A stretch of 15,729 bases of DNA from JACOTK01 sp038256565 (GTDB lineage: Bacteria > Actinomycetota > Acidimicrobiia > Acidimicrobiales > CADCSY01), in the NCBI GenBank assembly GCA_038256565.1, contig JBBSKG010000063.1, positions 1-15,729 of the forward strand. The letters are read 5' to 3'. Numbering within the stretch: position 1 is the stretch's first letter; each line of letters opens with the position of its first letter. A program made the position numbers and the translations under genes. Shown here in pieces: positions 1-6,854 of the stretch. Under the pieces are notes generated by a model. The model ran no database searches. It had not been told where the DNA came from and saw nothing but the letters and a program-made list of their open reading frames with translations.

Positions 1-135
1 AAAGCTCCAGCTAAGAAAGCTCCAGCTAAGAAAGCTCCAGCTAAGAAAGCTCCAGCTAAGAAAGCTCCAGCTAAGAAAGCTCCAGCTAAGAAAGCTCCAG
101 CTAAGAAAGCTCCAGCTAAGAAAGCTCCAGCTAAG
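1..135 (+). repeat. Tandem repeat, 15-bp unit x9, coding for KAPAK
   Basis: The unit AAAGCTCCAGCTAAG is repeated nine times without a single mismatch from base 1 to 135. The array continues beyond the window start, so nine is a minimum. The unit length is a multiple of three, so copy-number change alters tail length without shifting frame. Confidence 0.97.
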
Positions 136-147
136 AAAAAGCGGTAG
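1..147 (+). CDS. hupB: HU-family DNA-binding protein, Lys/Ala/Pro-rich C-terminal tail (partial, 5' end outside window)
   Basis: Only the C-terminal tail is present. The frame starting at base 1 reads nine consecutive KAPAK units followed by KKR and TAG (145-147). In register this is the PAKKA repeat typical of actinobacterial HupB/Hlp, nucleoid proteins whose N-terminal HU fold bends DNA while the basic tail contacts DNA non-specifically. The globular domain lies upstream, so identity rests on the tail plus synteny: hupB next to cofC and gpsA is the mycobacterial order. All nine repeats are identical at the DNA level. A strong hairpin follows (195-229), consistent with the 3' end of a highly expressed gene. 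A histone H1-like or other Lys-rich protein with a similar tail is the main alternative. Confidence 0.75.
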   Translation, partial: KAPAKKAPAKKAPAKKAPAKKAPAKKAPAKKAPAKKAPAKKAPAKKKR

Positions 148-194
148 GCCTGGCAAATACGTAAGTTTCAAATCTAAAAATAACTAAACAAACG

Positions 195-235
195 TAGAGA
201 CGGGGTGCTTTTCGGGCATCCCGTCTCTAGTTGTT
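195..235 (+). terminator. Rho-independent-type terminator of hupB
   Basis: Arms 195-208 and 216-229 form a 14-bp stem, pairing throughout if one G.U (205/219) is allowed, around a 7-nt loop (TTTTCGG). A modest T-rich run, GTTGTTT, follows. It lies about 50 nt after the hupB stop codon. The T-tract is weak, as is common in actinobacteria. Confidence 0.8.
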
Positions 236-236
236 T

Positions 237-338
237 AGGACCAGTGACAAAACTACTTGCGCGGCGCTTACATGTTTAACCTTTGTGGTGTATTCACTTT
301 CGGCCTTCGGCCGCGCAAGTAGTTTTGTCTCGGGTCCT
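237..338. repeat. 102-bp inverted-repeat element, copy 1 (MITE-like or structured-RNA element)
   Basis: Outer arms 237-265 and 310-338 are inverted repeats matching at 26 of 29 positions, including a perfect 20-bp core (246-265 with 310-329) and perfect 6-bp ends (AGGACC / GGTCCT). The 44-bp centre contains a second small hairpin, CGGCC-TTC-GGCCG (301-313), which overlaps the base of the right arm, so two exclusive folds are possible. The same sequence recurs at 9536-9636 with 97 of 102 positions shared and in the same orientation. No ORF of useful size and no transposase lies nearby. It sits between the hupB and cofC terminators. Possible identities are a miniature inverted-repeat element, a REP-like repeat or a structured RNA; none matches a family I can name. 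Confidence 0.85.
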
Positions 339-377
339 AGGGATGGGCGCAATTAAAGACTGGCTGAAAAAGGTTGA

Positions 378-412
378 GGGCTGAGGCACGCCCCCCCGAC
401 ATGCCTCAGCCC
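378..412 (-). terminator. Hairpin, probable terminator for leftward cofC
   Basis: GGGCTGAGGCA (378-388) and TGCCTCAGCCC (402-412) form a perfect 11-bp stem around a 13-nt C-rich loop. On the minus strand the stem is followed by TCAACCTTTTT, a short T-run after six bases, which fits termination of cofC, whose stop is about 95 nt upstream in that direction. On the plus strand no T-run follows. Confidence 0.55.
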
Positions 413-507
413 GCACCTCACGCTCCTGCCTCTAGGGCGAGGAACTCTGCTCTCATCCTGCACCTGTATGCGACTCCGTGTCAAGCGTCACACTTGTCCT
501 TTTTTGT

Positions 508-1125
508 TTAAGATAAAAGACTCCACGTTGGAGGTAGCAGGGCTAGATCAGATGGAAGGTCTACGTCGAGTGTGAGCGAGGGAGACTCGTTAATGTGAAT
601 GGTCAAACCGAGTCGGGCAGCCTCTTCGCAGTGCGAATGGAACGACCCTGGTCCATAGGAAAAGTGGAATCCAGCGAGGGCGGGCACAACTGCCACGTTG
701 GTTCCATCACGACGGCGATCAGGCACCAACGTGATGTCATTAGCTGGGTTGTTGAGTAGGTCAGCTAAACCAACGGCCATTGGAAGATCGGCATGAGAAA
801 CGATTACTTGTTGCGCCCCCTCCTCAGCGAGCGTCTCGACGCCTTTCTCGATGGCCCCATTGAGGCCAAGGCCTGGGGTCCATATCACTTGGGCCCCTTG
901 TGATTGAGACCATTTAGCCACTTCTTCATCATCACAAACCACATATGCCGCAAGGGTTCCAGACGCATTGATTACCTGTGTAGCCATGCGTTTAGCGAGG
1001 CTTTGGCGATCGTCTGGGCTCAGCACATCTGCGAGACGCATCTTTGCTTGCCTGAAGGCTTTTATCGGAATGAGCACGGCGGCATGTGTCGTTTCCGAAT
1101 TGGTTGAGGACTCGTCAATGCCCAT
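508..1125 (-). CDS. cofC: 2-phospho-L-lactate / phosphoenolpyruvate guanylyltransferase (coenzyme F420 biosynthesis)
   Basis: CofC transfers GMP from GTP to 2-phospho-L-lactate (or phosphoenolpyruvate, as reported for mycobacteria), giving the activated donor used by CofD/FbiA to build F420. The 205-residue protein shows the family motifs in order: PIKAFRQAKMRL (20-31), the GLGLNGAI loop (85-92), SHADLP (110-115), VPDRRRDGTN (134-143), FSYGPGSF (155-162) and DVDLPSDL (187-194). The ATG at 1125 is chosen because homology begins shortly after it; a longer frame to 1212 would run into gpsA. Transcription diverges from gpsA, with only 41 bp between the two starts. Neighbours hupB and gpsA match the mycobacterial order. 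No other F420 gene is in the window. Confidence 0.93.
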   Translation of the reverse strand: MGIDESSTNSETTHAAVLIPIKAFRQAKMRLADVLSPDDRQSLAKRMATQVINASGTLAAYVVCDDEEVAKWSQSQGAQVIWTPGLGLNGAIEKGVETLAEEGAQQVIVSHADLPMAVGLADLLNNPANDITLVPDRRRDGTNVAVVPALAGFHFSYGPGSFHSHCEEAARLGLTIHINESPSLTLDVDLPSDLALLPPTWSLLS

Positions 1126-1166
1126 GGAACGCAGAGTGTACGGGGTGCAGCGGTAGGGTTCGTGCC

Positions 1167-2156
1167 GTGTTCGAGAGAGTAGCGGTAATAGGTGCCGGTT
1201 CATGGGGGACAACCATCGCTTCGGTGGTTAGTTCTCGCGTTCATACAGTGCTCTGGGCCCGTCGTTCAGAGCTCGTGCATGAGCTGAATCATGCACATAC
1301 AAACGAACGATATTTAGGCAAAGCCAAACTTCCGAAATCGCTACAAGCAACTAACTCTTTGGAAGAGGCAGCAAGTAGTGCAAACCTCGTTGTGGTGGCG
1401 GTGCCTTCACAAGGCTTGCGTGCCACGGTTGAGCAACTGGCTCCCATGTTGAGGGCCAAGGTGCCGTTGGTGAGCTTGTCTAAAGGCCTTGAACCAGGAA
1501 CGACCAAACGGATGACCGAAGTGATCGCTGATGTGGCACCAGAACACCCCGTAGGGGCTCTTAGTGGTCCGAACCTTGCTCTGGAAATACTCCATGGACA
1601 GCCGGCTGCGTCGGTGTTGGCTATGGCTGATGAATCTTTAGCGGGCTCTATTGCTGCATTGTTTGCCAATGATGGTCTGCGCATTTACACCAATAGAGAT
1701 GTGGTTGGTTGTGAGTTGGCAGGTGCGGTTAAGAACGTCATTGCCATAGCTGCGGGCATGGGTGACGGAATGGGGTTTGGTGACAATGCCAAAGCTGCGT
1801 TGGTAACTAGAGGTTTGGCGGAGATGACTCGCTTGGGCGTTGCCCTGGGTGGAGAGTTGATGACGTTTATGGGTCTTGCTGGGGTTGGAGATTTGATGGC
1901 AACGTGCGTTAGTAGTCAGAGTCGTAACCGTTTCGTGGGGGTACAGCTTGGTCAAGGGCGGGTCCTGGAGGCCATTGTCGATGAGATGACAACGGTTGCA
2001 GAGGGGGTTCGTTCGGCTCCCGCAATTGTGGAGTTGGCTGCTCGTCACGGAGTGGAAATGCCTATTGCTCAACAGGTGGTGGCTGTGTGCGAAGGAAGTG
2101 TCACGCCTCTAGAAGCGTTGGGTGTACTGATGACTCGCCAGCAGCGATCCGAATGA
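1167..2156 (+). CDS. gpsA: NAD(P)H-dependent glycerol-3-phosphate dehydrogenase
   Basis: GpsA reduces dihydroxyacetone phosphate to sn-glycerol 3-phosphate for phospholipid synthesis in the cytosol. The Rossmann motif GAGSWG is at residues 9-14, followed by LSKGLEPGTTKRM (104-116), the signature LSGPNLALEI (132-141), the catalytic-lysine segment GAVKNVIAIAAG (Lys189) and GLAGVGDLMATC (236-247). The length of 329 residues is normal. The GTG at 1167 is chosen because it places MFERVAVIGAG directly before the Rossmann strand and has a GGTAGGG stretch 8 nt upstream; the in-frame ATG at 1086 would add 27 residues without homology and overlap cofC. The downstream glycosidase starts 25 bp after the stop, so the two are probably co-transcribed. 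Confidence 0.95.
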   Translation: MFERVAVIGAGSWGTTIASVVSSRVHTVLWARRSELVHELNHAHTNERYLGKAKLPKSLQATNSLEEAASSANLVVVAVPSQGLRATVEQLAPMLRAKVPLVSLSKGLEPGTTKRMTEVIADVAPEHPVGALSGPNLALEILHGQPAASVLAMADESLAGSIAALFANDGLRIYTNRDVVGCELAGAVKNVIAIAAGMGDGMGFGDNAKAALVTRGLAEMTRLGVALGGELMTFMGLAGVGDLMATCVSSQSRNRFVGVQLGQGRVLEAIVDEMTTVAEGVRSAPAIVELAARHGVEMPIAQQVVAVCEGSVTPLEALGVLMTRQQRSE

Positions 2157-2181
2157 ATATCTATAACGGAGAGTGGAATCT

Positions 2182-4596
2182 ATGTCGTTGAAAACCTGGC
2201 TATTGCGTCGAGCTATGGGTCGTATGCGTATCACCGACGACATCATCCGATACCTGTCTACCTTTCAACGCCTCGGTGAACATTTTGAGGTCGAGGGTCC
2301 TGGGGAAATGTTGCCAGTGGGCGCTCGCACTGTGTTTCGAGCTCTGCGTACTCGCTCGGCTGCCCAGATTGGCTCCGGTTGGGTATGGCCCTACTGGCTT
2401 GATCGTCAGCTCGACCCAACTTCGCCTGCATTTGTTCCTCGTGGACACTTGCCATTCCTGACTAATGTCACGGCTCGAAACTGGACGATGGTTGGCAATG
2501 TGGGTTCGCCTTATGAGGCAATCGTCGACCCCCGCGGCTTGGTTACTCCTTGGTTCGATGGTTGGTCGCTTGACTGGTGGATTGGTGCTGATGATCGTTG
2601 GCACTTCCCGTCTAGTGACGCAGCGGTGCGCCAACGTCTCGTTGATGACGCACCAGTGATCGAGACGGTCATGCGGGTGCCAGGTGGCGATGCTGTGCAG
2701 CGGGTCTACGCCGTACAAGGCTCGTCTGTGAGCGACACAGGCGAGTTGGTGATGGTCGAAATCGAGAACCAAAGCCCCATTCCATTCGCCGTGGCATTTG
2801 CCGTGCGACCCTGTAACCCTGAGGGTTTGGCGGTCATAGAACGCATTGGGCTCCACGACGAACACACCGTTACTGTTGATGGCCGGGTGGCGATGGTCTT
2901 ACCTAAGGCTCCAGCGCGTATGGCGGCTTCGACGTTTCACGATGGCGACGTGGCATCAATTGTTACAAGTGGCCAAGCCGGTACGCAGTTTCCAAACGAT
3001 CTGCGTTGTGATGCAGGTTTGGCTTCAGCGGCGTTCATTTATCCATTGCCGCATACGGCAAGCATCCGGGTCATGGTTCCTATGGTTCCTGAGAGTCGTA
3101 CTCGTCGAAGGGGTTTGGCTCGGCGTCGAGTTGCTCATGCGCCCCAGGCCCAAACGACATTGCCGAGTGCAGACCAGGTAGTGCGTGGATGGAAGGCACA
3201 AGCCGATCGAGGCATGCGTCTCGTATTGCCCGATGAGCGCCTGGCTTCTTGTGTAGAAGCAAACCGTCGTTATCTGCTGTTGTTTCATGACGGCGATGAG
3301 ATAACACCTGGCCCAAGTACCTATCACCGGTTTTGGTTTCGCGATGCGGCTTACCTGCTTGGTGCGCTCGATCGTTACGGCTACATCAACGAATCTGCTG
3401 AGGTGTTGGCCTCATATCCTGATCGCCAGCAAAGCGACGGCTTCTTCTTTAGTCAAAGTAGAGAGTGGGACGCTAATGGCGCTGCTATTCACGCTTTGGC
3501 CGAGCACTGGCGTCTGCATCGAGATACATCTCCTCTTGATTTGGCAGCGATTGCTCCTTCAGTGGCGAGTGGGGCGGAGTGGATTGAACGTAAACGACAG
3601 ACTCGGAAAGAACGTCGCGACCCAGCACGACGTGGTCTTCTTCCGCCAGGTATCTCCGCTGAACATCTAGGACCGTTTGATTACTTCTATTGGGATGACT
3701 TCTGGTCGGTCAGAGGCCTGTTGGATGCTTCTGTATTATTAGAGGCAGCAGGTGAAGAAAAGGCAGCGGCCCAAGCGGAGCGAATGGCGGACGGCTTTCG
3801 CGCTGACCTTGACACATCTATTGCACTTGTGGCCGATCGTTTGGGAACGTTAGCTATTCCCTCGGGTCCAAGACGGCGCTCTGACCCAGGCATGATCGGC
3901 ACGCTTGCAGCATGTTGGCCTTTGCGCTTGATGCAAGCCGACGATGCTCGCATGGCTGCAACTGCTGAGGAAATTCGTGAACACTACATGCAAGGCGACG
4001 CTTTTTATCAAGGCATCAGCCACACCGGTTTGGGCACATATCTCACGTTGCAGCTCGCGTTCGTTGAGCTTGAAGCCGGTGACCGCAGGGCTCTCGATCG
4101 CCTTGCCTGGATGCTTGATGCGGCTACGCCTACGTGGACCTGGCCAGAAGCCATTCACCCTCGTCTTAATGGCGGTTGCATGGGCGATGGACATCATGGT
4201 TGGGCAGCGGCCGATCTATTGACCTTTGTGCGCAACATGTTGGTTCGAGAGACCTTTGAAGGCGGATTAGCCCTGTGCTCGATGATTCCCGACTCTTGGT
4301 TGGGTCAAGGCATCGAGGTTCATGATGCGCCAACGCACTTCGGCAAGCTCTCTTATGCCGTGCGTTGGCATGGTGATCGTCCCGCTCTCTTGTGGGAATT
4401 AGAACCACATGTAGGCGTTGAAGCGGTCCTTTTTACTTGCCCAGGTCTTGACCTCACGTGGTCGAGCACTCAACTACGAGGCGACGCTCTTCTTGCACCT
4501 ATGCCCCCAGATTCAGGCGAACGTCTGCCGGTCTCGTCTGAACCCGTAGAGGGTGTCGAACTACCATCCAGCCCCGAAGGCGGCTCGTTCAGCTAG
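2182..4596 (+). CDS. Predicted (alpha/alpha)6-barrel glycoside hydrolase, glycogen-debranching/GH63-like
   Basis: Cytosolic protein of 804 residues with no signal peptide. The N-terminal ~320 residues look beta-rich (many short Val/Ile strands, Trp-rich WFDGWSLDWWIG). From ~360 the sequence has (alpha/alpha)6-toroid glycosidase features: YHRFWFRDAAYLLGALDRYGY (381 onward, Asp388), SREWDANGAAIHALAEHW (Glu428, Asp430), FDYFYWDDFW (499-508), and TWTWPEAIHP (Glu656) followed by GCMGDGHHGWAAADLL. These resemble the amylo-alpha-1,6-glucosidase/MGH1-like/GH63 clan; candidate acids are Asp388, Asp430 and Glu656, by inference. Substrate cannot be read from sequence. ATG 2182 is preferred over GTG 2173 because GGAGAG (2168-2173) is well placed for it and overlaps the GTG. 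The TAG stop lies inside a 14-bp match to the intergenic element. Confidence 0.65.
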   Translation: MSLKTWLLRRAMGRMRITDDIIRYLSTFQRLGEHFEVEGPGEMLPVGARTVFRALRTRSAAQIGSGWVWPYWLDRQLDPTSPAFVPRGHLPFLTNVTARNWTMVGNVGSPYEAIVDPRGLVTPWFDGWSLDWWIGADDRWHFPSSDAAVRQRLVDDAPVIETVMRVPGGDAVQRVYAVQGSSVSDTGELVMVEIENQSPIPFAVAFAVRPCNPEGLAVIERIGLHDEHTVTVDGRVAMVLPKAPARMAASTFHDGDVASIVTSGQAGTQFPNDLRCDAGLASAAFIYPLPHTASIRVMVPMVPESRTRRRGLARRRVAHAPQAQTTLPSADQVVRGWKAQADRGMRLVLPDERLASCVEANRRYLLLFHDGDEITPGPSTYHRFWFRDAAYLLGALDRYGYINESAEVLASYPDRQQSDGFFFSQSREWDANGAAIHALAEHWRLHRDTSPLDLAAIAPSVASGAEWIERKRQTRKERRDPARRGLLPPGISAEHLGPFDYFYWDDFWSVRGLLDASVLLEAAGEEKAAAQAERMADGFRADLDTSIALVADRLGTLAIPSGPRRRSDPGMIGTLAACWPLRLMQADDARMAATAEEIREHYMQGDAFYQGISHTGLGTYLTLQLAFVELEAGDRRALDRLAWMLDAATPTWTWPEAIHPRLNGGCMGDGHHGWAAADLLTFVRNMLVRETFEGGLALCSMIPDSWLGQGIEVHDAPTHFGKLSYAVRWHGDRPALLWELEPHVGVEAVLFTCPGLDLTWSSTQLRGDALLAPMPPDSGERLPVSSEPVEGVELPSSPEGGSFS

Positions 4597-4607
4597 GACC
4601 CGAGACA
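4594..4607 (-). repeat. 14-bp fragment of the intergenic inverted-repeat element
   Basis: TAGGACCCGAGACA is an exact match to the reverse complement of 326-339, the outer part of the right arm of copy 1 plus one flanking base. The match begins at the stop codon of the preceding glycosidase and ends seven bases before the heptamer array. About 0.01 exact 14-mer matches to an element of this size would be expected by chance in a window this long. Confidence 0.5.
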
Positions 4608-4613
4608 GCCTCA

Positions 4614-4648
4614 TATGCCTTATGCCTTATGCCTTATGCCTGATGCCT
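4614..4648. repeat. Tandem heptamer repeat x5
   Basis: Four copies of TATGCCT and one GATGCCT lie end to end. On the minus strand they encode the last residues and the stop of the truncated histidine kinase. Seven is not a multiple of three, so gain or loss of a unit changes the C-terminal residues. TAA recurs through the array in each frame, so the tail stays short. Confidence 0.9.
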
Positions 4649-5249
4649 TAGGGAAGCTCACCCAAGCGTCCAGGCCACTGCCTGGTGCGGGAGAGAGGCC
4701 TGCCTCGCCGCCGGATTCTTTTGCTAGTTGGGCCACGATGGCCAGGCCAAGACCCGACCCACCAGTGTCAGTCGTAGCTGACCCTCGCCAGAAACGATCG
4801 AAGGCCCGTTGACGTTGATCGTCGCTCATTCCATGGCCTTGATCGATGACGTGAAGCTTCACGATGTCCATGTGGCTCATTGCCCGTAAGGTGATCGTTG
4901 TTCCGGTGGGCGCAACCTCGATGGCGTTGGCCAGCAGGTTGTCGAGAATCTGTTCTATGGCACCAGGCGCGACTGATGCTTGACACGGAGTGTTGCAATC
5001 GGTCTGCAGCGTCACCCCACGTTCGCCAGCTAATGGTGCCCAAATTTCTTGGCGTTCCTTGATGGCGGCCATGAGGTCGACCATGTGCGCTTGGTTTACC
5101 CCTGGTGCCCCTGTGCGAGCTAGTCGTAAAAGTTGGTCTACCAAGGTTGAGAGTCGGGCCGATTCAGAAATGGCGGCCTCTACGTCATCTCTAAGTTCGG
5201 CGTCAACGCTGCCTTCAAGGTTTTCTAGACGGAGCCTCATGGTCGCCAT
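4620..5249 (-). CDS. Truncated sensor histidine kinase lacking the H-box; possible pseudogene
   Basis: The 209 residues cover the second half of the dimerisation domain (RLENLEG then ISESARLSTLVDQLLRLAR, to ~45) and a complete HATPase_c domain: N box NQILDNLLANA (about 112-122), G1 DQGHGM, F box AFDRFWRG and G2 GGSGLGLAI. ATP-binding motifs are therefore intact. What is missing is everything before MATMRLRLENLEG: the phospho-acceptor motif (S-H-E/Q-L-R-T-P) should immediately precede this point, but an in-frame TGA abuts the ATG and no HAMP or membrane segment can be read upstream. A serine-histidine pair occurs upstream in another frame, hinting at decay by small deletions. No response regulator is adjacent. 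It could be a decaying kinase or an expressed ATPase fragment; I favour decay. Confidence 0.7.
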   Translation of the reverse strand: MATMRLRLENLEGSVDAELRDDVEAAISESARLSTLVDQLLRLARTGAPGVNQAHMVDLMAAIKERQEIWAPLAGERGVTLQTDCNTPCQASVAPGAIEQILDNLLANAIEVAPTGTTITLRAMSHMDIVKLHVIDQGHGMSDDQRQRAFDRFWRGSATTDTGGSGLGLAIVAQLAKESGGEAGLSPAPGSGLDAWVSFPKASGIRHKA

Positions 5250-5406
5250 TCACGGCTTCACGGTGGGAACCGACAGTTACCACCCTATTTATATATGGGT
5301 ATCGGCAGTATCTGTAGGTGTCGTGATGTTCCTTACTTTGTTTCTAATTCTCGCAGGCCGCCAATGCTCGGCTCCTCGAAAAACACAAGTCGTAAAATCT
5401 CAATAG
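5239..5406 (+). CDS. Possible 55-residue single-pass membrane peptide
   Basis: An ATG at 5239 with GGAG five bases upstream opens a 55-codon frame ending in TAG. The product has a polar N-terminus, one convincing hydrophobic segment (YIWVSAVSVGVVMFLTLFLI, about 20-39) and a basic tail ending KSQ, consistent with a cytoplasmic C-terminus. It starts antisense to the first codons of the truncated kinase and ends about 60 bp before the chemoreceptor, so it may share a transcript with the latter. I do not recognise a family. It could be spurious; the clear SD and clean TM topology are the only support. Confidence 0.35.
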   Translation: MVAIHGFTVGTDSYHPIYIWVSAVSVGVVMFLTLFLILAGRQCSAPRKTQVVKSQ

Positions 5407-5420
5407 CACTTCACTTGGGC

Positions 5421-5460
5421 CGACTGGAGGCAGGAGTCGATTGGTAGCTCCTAGGAGAGG
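5421..5460 (+). promoter_or_regulatory. Leader with alternative hairpins around the chemoreceptor RBS
   Basis: CGACT (5421-5425) can pair with AGTCG (5435-5439). AGGAG (5432-5436) can pair with CTCCT (5448-5452), and the same CTCCT directly abuts and is complementary to the Shine-Dalgarno AGGAG (5453-5457). The pairings compete, so the SD could be exposed or masked. Stems are only 5 bp, and no known riboswitch family is matched. Confidence 0.3.
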
Positions 5461-5468
5461 TGGATGTG

Positions 5469-6854
5469 ATGAGGTTTACTGTTTCGAAGCGACTAGTGGC
5501 GCTTGGCTCCGTAAGCGTTGTTTCCACAATGTTTGTCGGGCTATTTGGCATTTACAACATCAAAGATCCGGACAAGATTGGCCGTTACGGCATTGGCGTG
5601 CGTTCATCGGTTGAGGCAGACATGATGCATGACGCAATTCGTAGTGATGTGTTGGCAGGTCTGCTCGCCAAAACTCTTGAAGAAAAGCAGCTTGCGATAA
5701 GTGATCTCGAAGAACACGCTGCCAAACTTCGGGAGGAGTTCGACGCAATCAAAACCGAGTTATCTAATGAACCCGATGTGTTGGTTGCTGTCGATGCAGC
5801 TGGTAAAGAAATTGAGCTTTACGTCAAGACAGGTATGGCTGCCATAACGTCAGGGACCTCACAAGATTTAGAAGCGTTCGATGCCCAGTTTAAAGCGCTG
5901 GAGGTTCAGATGTCGGGGGTTAGCGACACAACTACAAAAGCGCTTAAAGAAGCCGAGGGTTCAATGCACGAATCTAATGTTCAAGCTCGCAAAATGGCAG
6001 GCATCTTGACCGTCATTTCTACGATTGCCATTTTGATTGTGGTGACTTTGATTACTCGCTCGATCACTCGTCCTTTAGTCTTGGTTGGTTCCAGGTTGTC
6101 TTCGACATCGCTACGTCTATCCACTGCTAACGCTCAGATGGCGACAGGTGCTGAAGCAACGATAAAAGAGGCTTCCAACTCATCGGTTGTCGCAAAGGGT
6201 GTGACGGTAGGCATAGAACGTGTTTCTGGCGCTGCAGCAGAGTTGTCGAGTTCTATCGCCGAGATTTCTAGTGGAGCAAGTGAGGCCACGAGCGTTGCAG
6301 ACCAAGCGGTGGCGGTTGCAAATGAGACCAATCGTTCGGTGGCCAAGCTCGGTGAATCGAGTGTTGAGATCGGTCAAGTTATTGATGTGATCACGTCGAT
6401 TGCTGAACAAACCAATCTTTTGGCACTCAACGCAACGATTGAGGCCGCACGAGCAGGAGAAGCTGGCAAGGGCTTTGCTGTGGTGGCAAATGAAGTAAAA
6501 GAGTTGGCTAAACAGACGGCCGTGGCGACCAATGAGATCAGTCAAAGGATCCAAGCAATTCAGACCGACTCACAAGGTGCCGTCGATGCCATTGGCCAGA
6601 TTTCTGACATTATTGGTCGTATCGCTGAGGTCCAGGGTCGCATTGTGATTGCAGTTGATCAGCAAACCTCGACTACTTACGAGATCAATGCAACCGTTGG
6701 AAATGCTGCTAGCGGGACTGCTGACATCATCTCAAGCATCAACCAGGTAAAAACGGTCGCAGGTTCCACTCGCTCTGCTCTTGATGAGACCCGTGCTGCC
6801 GCAGACGAACTCGTTGAGGCGTCAAGAGACCTTCAGGATTTGGTTGGTGTCTAA
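5469..6854 (+). CDS. Methyl-accepting chemotaxis-type transducer
   Basis: Membrane signal transducer of 461 residues. TM1 is at about 8-28, a mainly helical extracytoplasmic domain of about 145 residues follows, and TM2 is at 178-197. The cytoplasmic part is a long coiled coil with the conserved signalling tip EQTNLLALNATIEAARAGE (313-331) and GFAVVANEVKELAKQT (335-350), the contact site for CheW/CheA in the family. After TM2, RSITRPL looks like the start of a HAMP domain, but the usual second helix with its D-E-I/L-G motif is absent. There is no C-terminal NWETF-type CheR tether. ATG 5469 is favoured by AGGAGAGG (5453-5460); a GTG at 5460 would overlap the SD. No cheA, cheW or flagellar gene is in the window. 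Its stop overlaps the convergent mannosidase stop. Confidence 0.88.
   Translation: MRFTVSKRLVALGSVSVVSTMFVGLFGIYNIKDPDKIGRYGIGVRSSVEADMMHDAIRSDVLAGLLAKTLEEKQLAISDLEEHAAKLREEFDAIKTELSNEPDVLVAVDAAGKEIELYVKTGMAAITSGTSQDLEAFDAQFKALEVQMSGVSDTTTKALKEAEGSMHESNVQARKMAGILTVISTIAILIVVTLITRSITRPLVLVGSRLSSTSLRLSTANAQMATGAEATIKEASNSSVVAKGVTVGIERVSGAAAELSSSIAEISSGASEATSVADQAVAVANETNRSVAKLGESSVEIGQVIDVITSIAEQTNLLALNATIEAARAGEAGKGFAVVANEVKELAKQTAVATNEISQRIQAIQTDSQGAVDAIGQISDIIGRIAEVQGRIVIAVDQQTSTTYEINATVGNAASGTADIISSINQVKTVAGSTRSALDETRAAADELVEASRDLQDLVGV

Noticed and set aside
343..384. 13-codon frame MGAIKDWLKKVEG directly after element copy 1, amphipathic-looking
   Set aside because: Too short, no spaced SD, and its end overlaps the cofC terminator hairpin; it could easily arise by chance.
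3687..4197. Long antisense open frames inside the large glycosidase, with others inside gpsA, the mannosidase and the dehydrogenase
   Set aside because: They show no domain-like sequence, have Arg/Ser/His-rich shadow composition, and overlap strongly supported genes.
5280..5460. Cyclic di-GMP riboswitch upstream of the chemoreceptor
   Set aside because: The conserved GEMM core and tetraloop-receptor sequences are not present.
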